Shown: piece after piece, positions 62,086 through 64,000 of the stretch
How positions within the stretch are numbered: position 1 is the stretch's first letter
How the letters are laid out: each line of letters starts with the position of its first letter
Origin: Alphaproteobacteria bacterium
Lineage (GTDB): Bacteria > Pseudomonadota > Alphaproteobacteria > CACIAM-22H2
NCBI GenBank assembly: GCA_017308135.1
Contig: JAFKFM010000006.1
Span: forward strand, 685,724 to 749,723
Direction of reading: 5' to 3'
DNA: 64,000 nucleotides
Notes under the pieces: generated by a model
The model's input: the letters and a program-made list of their open reading frames with translations, nothing else
Databases searched by the model: none
What the model was told of the DNA's origin: nothing
Position numbers and translations under genes: made by a program

Positions 62086-63297
62086 ATGTCGAAGAGCCAA
62101 GGTCCACAGCCCCTCGCCGGGCTGAAGGTCGTCGAATTCGTGCATATGGTGATGGGGCCGAGCTGCGGCTTGGTGCTCGCCGATCTCGGCGCCGACGTCA
62201 TCAAGGTTGAACCTGTACCTGCCGGCGACAATACGCGCCGTCTGGGCGCATCGGGGGCGGGGTTCTTCGCCACGTTCAACCGCAACAAGCGTTCGCTGGC
62301 GATCGATATGAAATCGCCCGAAGGCTTGGCGATCGTGCGCAAGCTCGTCGCCGATGCCGATGTGGTGACCGAGAATTTCCGCCCGGGTGCGATGGACAAG
62401 CTCGGCCTCGGCTATGACGAATTGTCCAAGACGAATCCGAAGCTCGTCTATTGCTCGCTCAAAGGTTTCCTCGACGGGCCCTACGAGCATCGCACAGCGC
62501 TGGACGAAGTCGTGCAGATGATGGCGGGGCTTGCCTACATGACCGGGCCCGCCGGGCGGCCGTTGCGCGCGGGGACTTCCGTCAACGACATCATGGGCGG
62601 CATGTTCGCGGCGATCGGCATTCTGGCCGCCATTCACGAACGCCAAACGACCAGCAAGGGCCGTTACGTGAAATCCGCGCTGTTCGAGAATTGCGCGTTC
62701 CTGATGGCGCAGCATGTCGCGCAATATTGCGTGACCGGTGTCGCCCCGCCGCCGATGGCGGTGCGCCGCGCGGCCTGGGGCGTCTACGACGTGTTCGATA
62801 CCGCCGATAGCGATCAGCTCTTCTTGGCCGTCGTCTCCGACACGCAATGGGGGCCGTTCTGCGACGAATTCGGTCTCGCGGATTTGAAAGCCGATCCCGC
62901 ACTCGCCACCAACAACCAGCGTTGTGCCGCGCGCGACACGATGCTGCCGGTCATCCAAGCCGCGGCGAAGAAATGCACGAAGGCCGAATTGCTGGCGAAG
63001 GCCGAGAAGCTCGGCATTCCTTACGCGCCGATCGGCAAGCCGGTGGACCTTCTGGACGATCCGCATTTGATCGCCAGCGGCGGCCTCGCCGAAGTGACCA
63101 ATCCCGACGGCAAAAAGATACGCATTCCCGCTTTGCCGATCAGCTTCGATGGCGAGCGCCTGCCCATACGCCGCGATCTGCCGGGCATCGGCGCCGATGG
63201 CGGCGCGGTCCTGCGCGAGATGGGAATTGCCCCGGCCGAGATCGAACGCCTGATCGCGTCCGGCGTTGTGAAGGTCGAAACGTCGAATAATCGTTGA
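62086..63297 (+). CDS. CaiB/BaiF (class III) CoA-transferase
   Basis: 403 aa. LAGLKVVEFVHMVMGPSCGLVLADLGADVIKVEP, NRNKRSLAIDMKSPEGL, NFRPGAMDKLGLGYD, and the catalytic Asp in SVNDIMGGMFAAIGILAAIHER. It moves CoA from a donor such as succinyl-CoA to a free acid. Next to an HMG-CoA-lyase-like gene it probably activates the acid that the lyase then cleaves. Confidence 0.92.
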   Translation: MSKSQGPQPLAGLKVVEFVHMVMGPSCGLVLADLGADVIKVEPVPAGDNTRRLGASGAGFFATFNRNKRSLAIDMKSPEGLAIVRKLVADADVVTENFRPGAMDKLGLGYDELSKTNPKLVYCSLKGFLDGPYEHRTALDEVVQMMAGLAYMTGPAGRPLRAGTSVNDIMGGMFAAIGILAAIHERQTTSKGRYVKSALFENCAFLMAQHVAQYCVTGVAPPPMAVRRAAWGVYDVFDTADSDQLFLAVVSDTQWGPFCDEFGLADLKADPALATNNQRCAARDTMLPVIQAAAKKCTKAELLAKAEKLGIPYAPIGKPVDLLDDPHLIASGGLAEVTNPDGKKIRIPALPISFDGERLPIRRDLPGIGADGGAVLREMGIAPAEIERLIASGVVKVETSNNR

Positions 63298-63310
63298 CGA
63301 TTCGTCAACG
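63292..63310. promoter_or_regulatory. 19-bp perfect palindrome at the end of the CoA-transferase gene
   Basis: CGTTGACGA-T-TCGTCAACG overlaps the stop codon and lies 153 bp before the TRAP receptor ATG. As RNA the one-base loop is too tight for the full stem, so a protein operator is more likely than a terminator. Confidence 0.45.
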
Positions 63311-63462
63311 TTATCCTAGCTTCCCAGGCAACAAATCAGGGACTAGGCTTTTCGTCATTGGAACCGGCATGCTGGCTGCATGAACGGCTCGGCCGTATCC
63401 GTAGGGTGCGGGCGAACCGTGCCATGACCGCCGACACCGGAATCACAGGGAGTCGTGAAAAG

Positions 63463-64000
63463 ATGAAGATCACAACCGTTTCGCGCCGCAATTTCCTCGC
63501 CGGCACGGCCGCCGCCGTGGCCCTTCCCGTTCTCGGCATGCCGATGATCGCGCGCGCCCAGGCGCGCTGGAAATGGGATCTGCCGGCCGGCTATCCGGCG
63601 ACGAATTTCCACTCCGCCAATCTCATCCAATTCGCCAAGGACGTGAAGGACGCGACCGGCGGCCAGCTGGAAATCACCGTCCATGCCGGCGCTTCGCTGT
63701 TCAAGGTGCCGGAAATCATGCGCGCGGTCCAAACGGGCCAGGCGCAGATGGGCGAATTGCTGATGGTCGTCATGGAGAACGACGACGCGATGTTCGGCGC
63801 CGATAACGTGCCGTTCCTCGCCACGTCCTATCAGGCGGCGCGCCGCCTCGCCGATCTGCAACTGCCCTATATCGAAAAGCGCCTGACCGCGCGCGGCGTG
63901 CGTCACCTCTTCTCGGTGCCGTGGCCGCCGCAAGGCTTCTACAGCCCCAAGGCGCTGAACGTGCCCGACGATCTCAAGGGCCTGTCGTTCCGTTCCTACG
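63463..64000 (+). CDS. TRAP transporter solute receptor DctP-like, partial
   Basis: First ~179 aa; the gene runs off the window. MKITTVSRRNFLAGTAAAVALPVLGMP is a Tat signal (SRRNFLA). The mature start KWDLPAGYPATNFHSANLIQFAKDVKDATGGQLEITVHAG and MRAVQTGQAQMGELLM are DctP-family. Binds an organic acid for an ion-driven TRAP permease, presumably encoded just beyond. GGGAG lies before the ATG. Confidence 0.9.
   Translation, partial: MKITTVSRRNFLAGTAAAVALPVLGMPMIARAQARWKWDLPAGYPATNFHSANLIQFAKDVKDATGGQLEITVHAGASLFKVPEIMRAVQTGQAQMGELLMVVMENDDAMFGADNVPFLATSYQAARRLADLQLPYIEKRLTARGVRHLFSVPWPPQGFYSPKALNVPDDLKGLSFRSY

Overview
The window is high-GC, densely coded DNA typical of an alphaproteobacterium. 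A Rhodospirillales-like lineage is my inference from the gene set: a DUF2336 gene paired with a degenerate EAL gene, an LpxO-type lipid A hydroxylase, and an rplU-rpmA-obgE-proB-proA-nadD-rsfS-rlmH chain. I cannot name the species. Many genes overlap by 1-4 bases (ATGA, GTGA, TGATG), so translational coupling is common.

Layout. 0-14.9 kb: an iron ABC transporter binding protein behind two Fur/Irr-like palindromes, DUF2336 and degenerate-EAL genes, an HNH nuclease, an esterase/Nudix pair, a 270 bp element with inverted ends, gluQ, a DUF4743 Nudix gene, a secreted barnase-like RNase with its barstar, a HIG1-like protein, a cobalamin adenosyltransferase, two large helical proteins of unknown function, a LysR regulator, an enoyl-CoA hydratase and DUF423. 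14.9-28.1 kb: an SDR lacking the usual catalytic residues, tRNA-Thr(CGT), a globin, lpxO, an operon built around a pseudokinase, a threonine dehydratase-like gene with AlaX, a pentapeptide-repeat protein, a NitT/TauT-type ABC transporter and a PQQ-type sorbosone dehydrogenase-like protein.

28.1-37.97 kb is visibly AT-richer accessory DNA. It ends in a P4-type integrase beside tRNA-Ser(CGA). Copies of the tRNA 3' end lie at 29.1 and 29.3 kb, and paired 9-bp direct repeats with identical 12-bp spacing lie just inside both ends. The element carries an AlpA-like HTH protein, a winged-helix replication-like protein, coiled-coil proteins, a HEPN-like protein and several small unknown proteins.

38.0-45.2 kb holds a UPF0104-type membrane protein and then the ribosomal protein / Obg / proline / NAD chain. 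45.2-59.2 kb is a surface-polysaccharide sugar region. On the minus strand it has a ColD/RfbH-like 3-dehydratase (His in place of the PLP lysine), a pyruvate-dehydrogenase-like E1 alpha/beta pair and a GHMP sugar kinase. On the plus strand it has an epimerase and the complete dTDP-rhamnose set rfbC, rfbA, rfbB, rfbD. It continues with a WbpM/CapD-like dehydratase, an aldo/keto reductase, a second DegT aminotransferase and a glucose-1-phosphate cytidylyltransferase. The 3-dehydratase plus TPP-dependent E1 pair suggests a deoxysugar bearing a two-carbon branch and is the most interesting candidate system here.

59.2-64 kb: a ketosteroid-isomerase-related protein and a GNAT enzyme, then a catabolic module (IclR regulator, HMG-CoA-lyase-like enzyme, CaiB/BaiF CoA-transferase, TRAP solute receptor cut by the window end).
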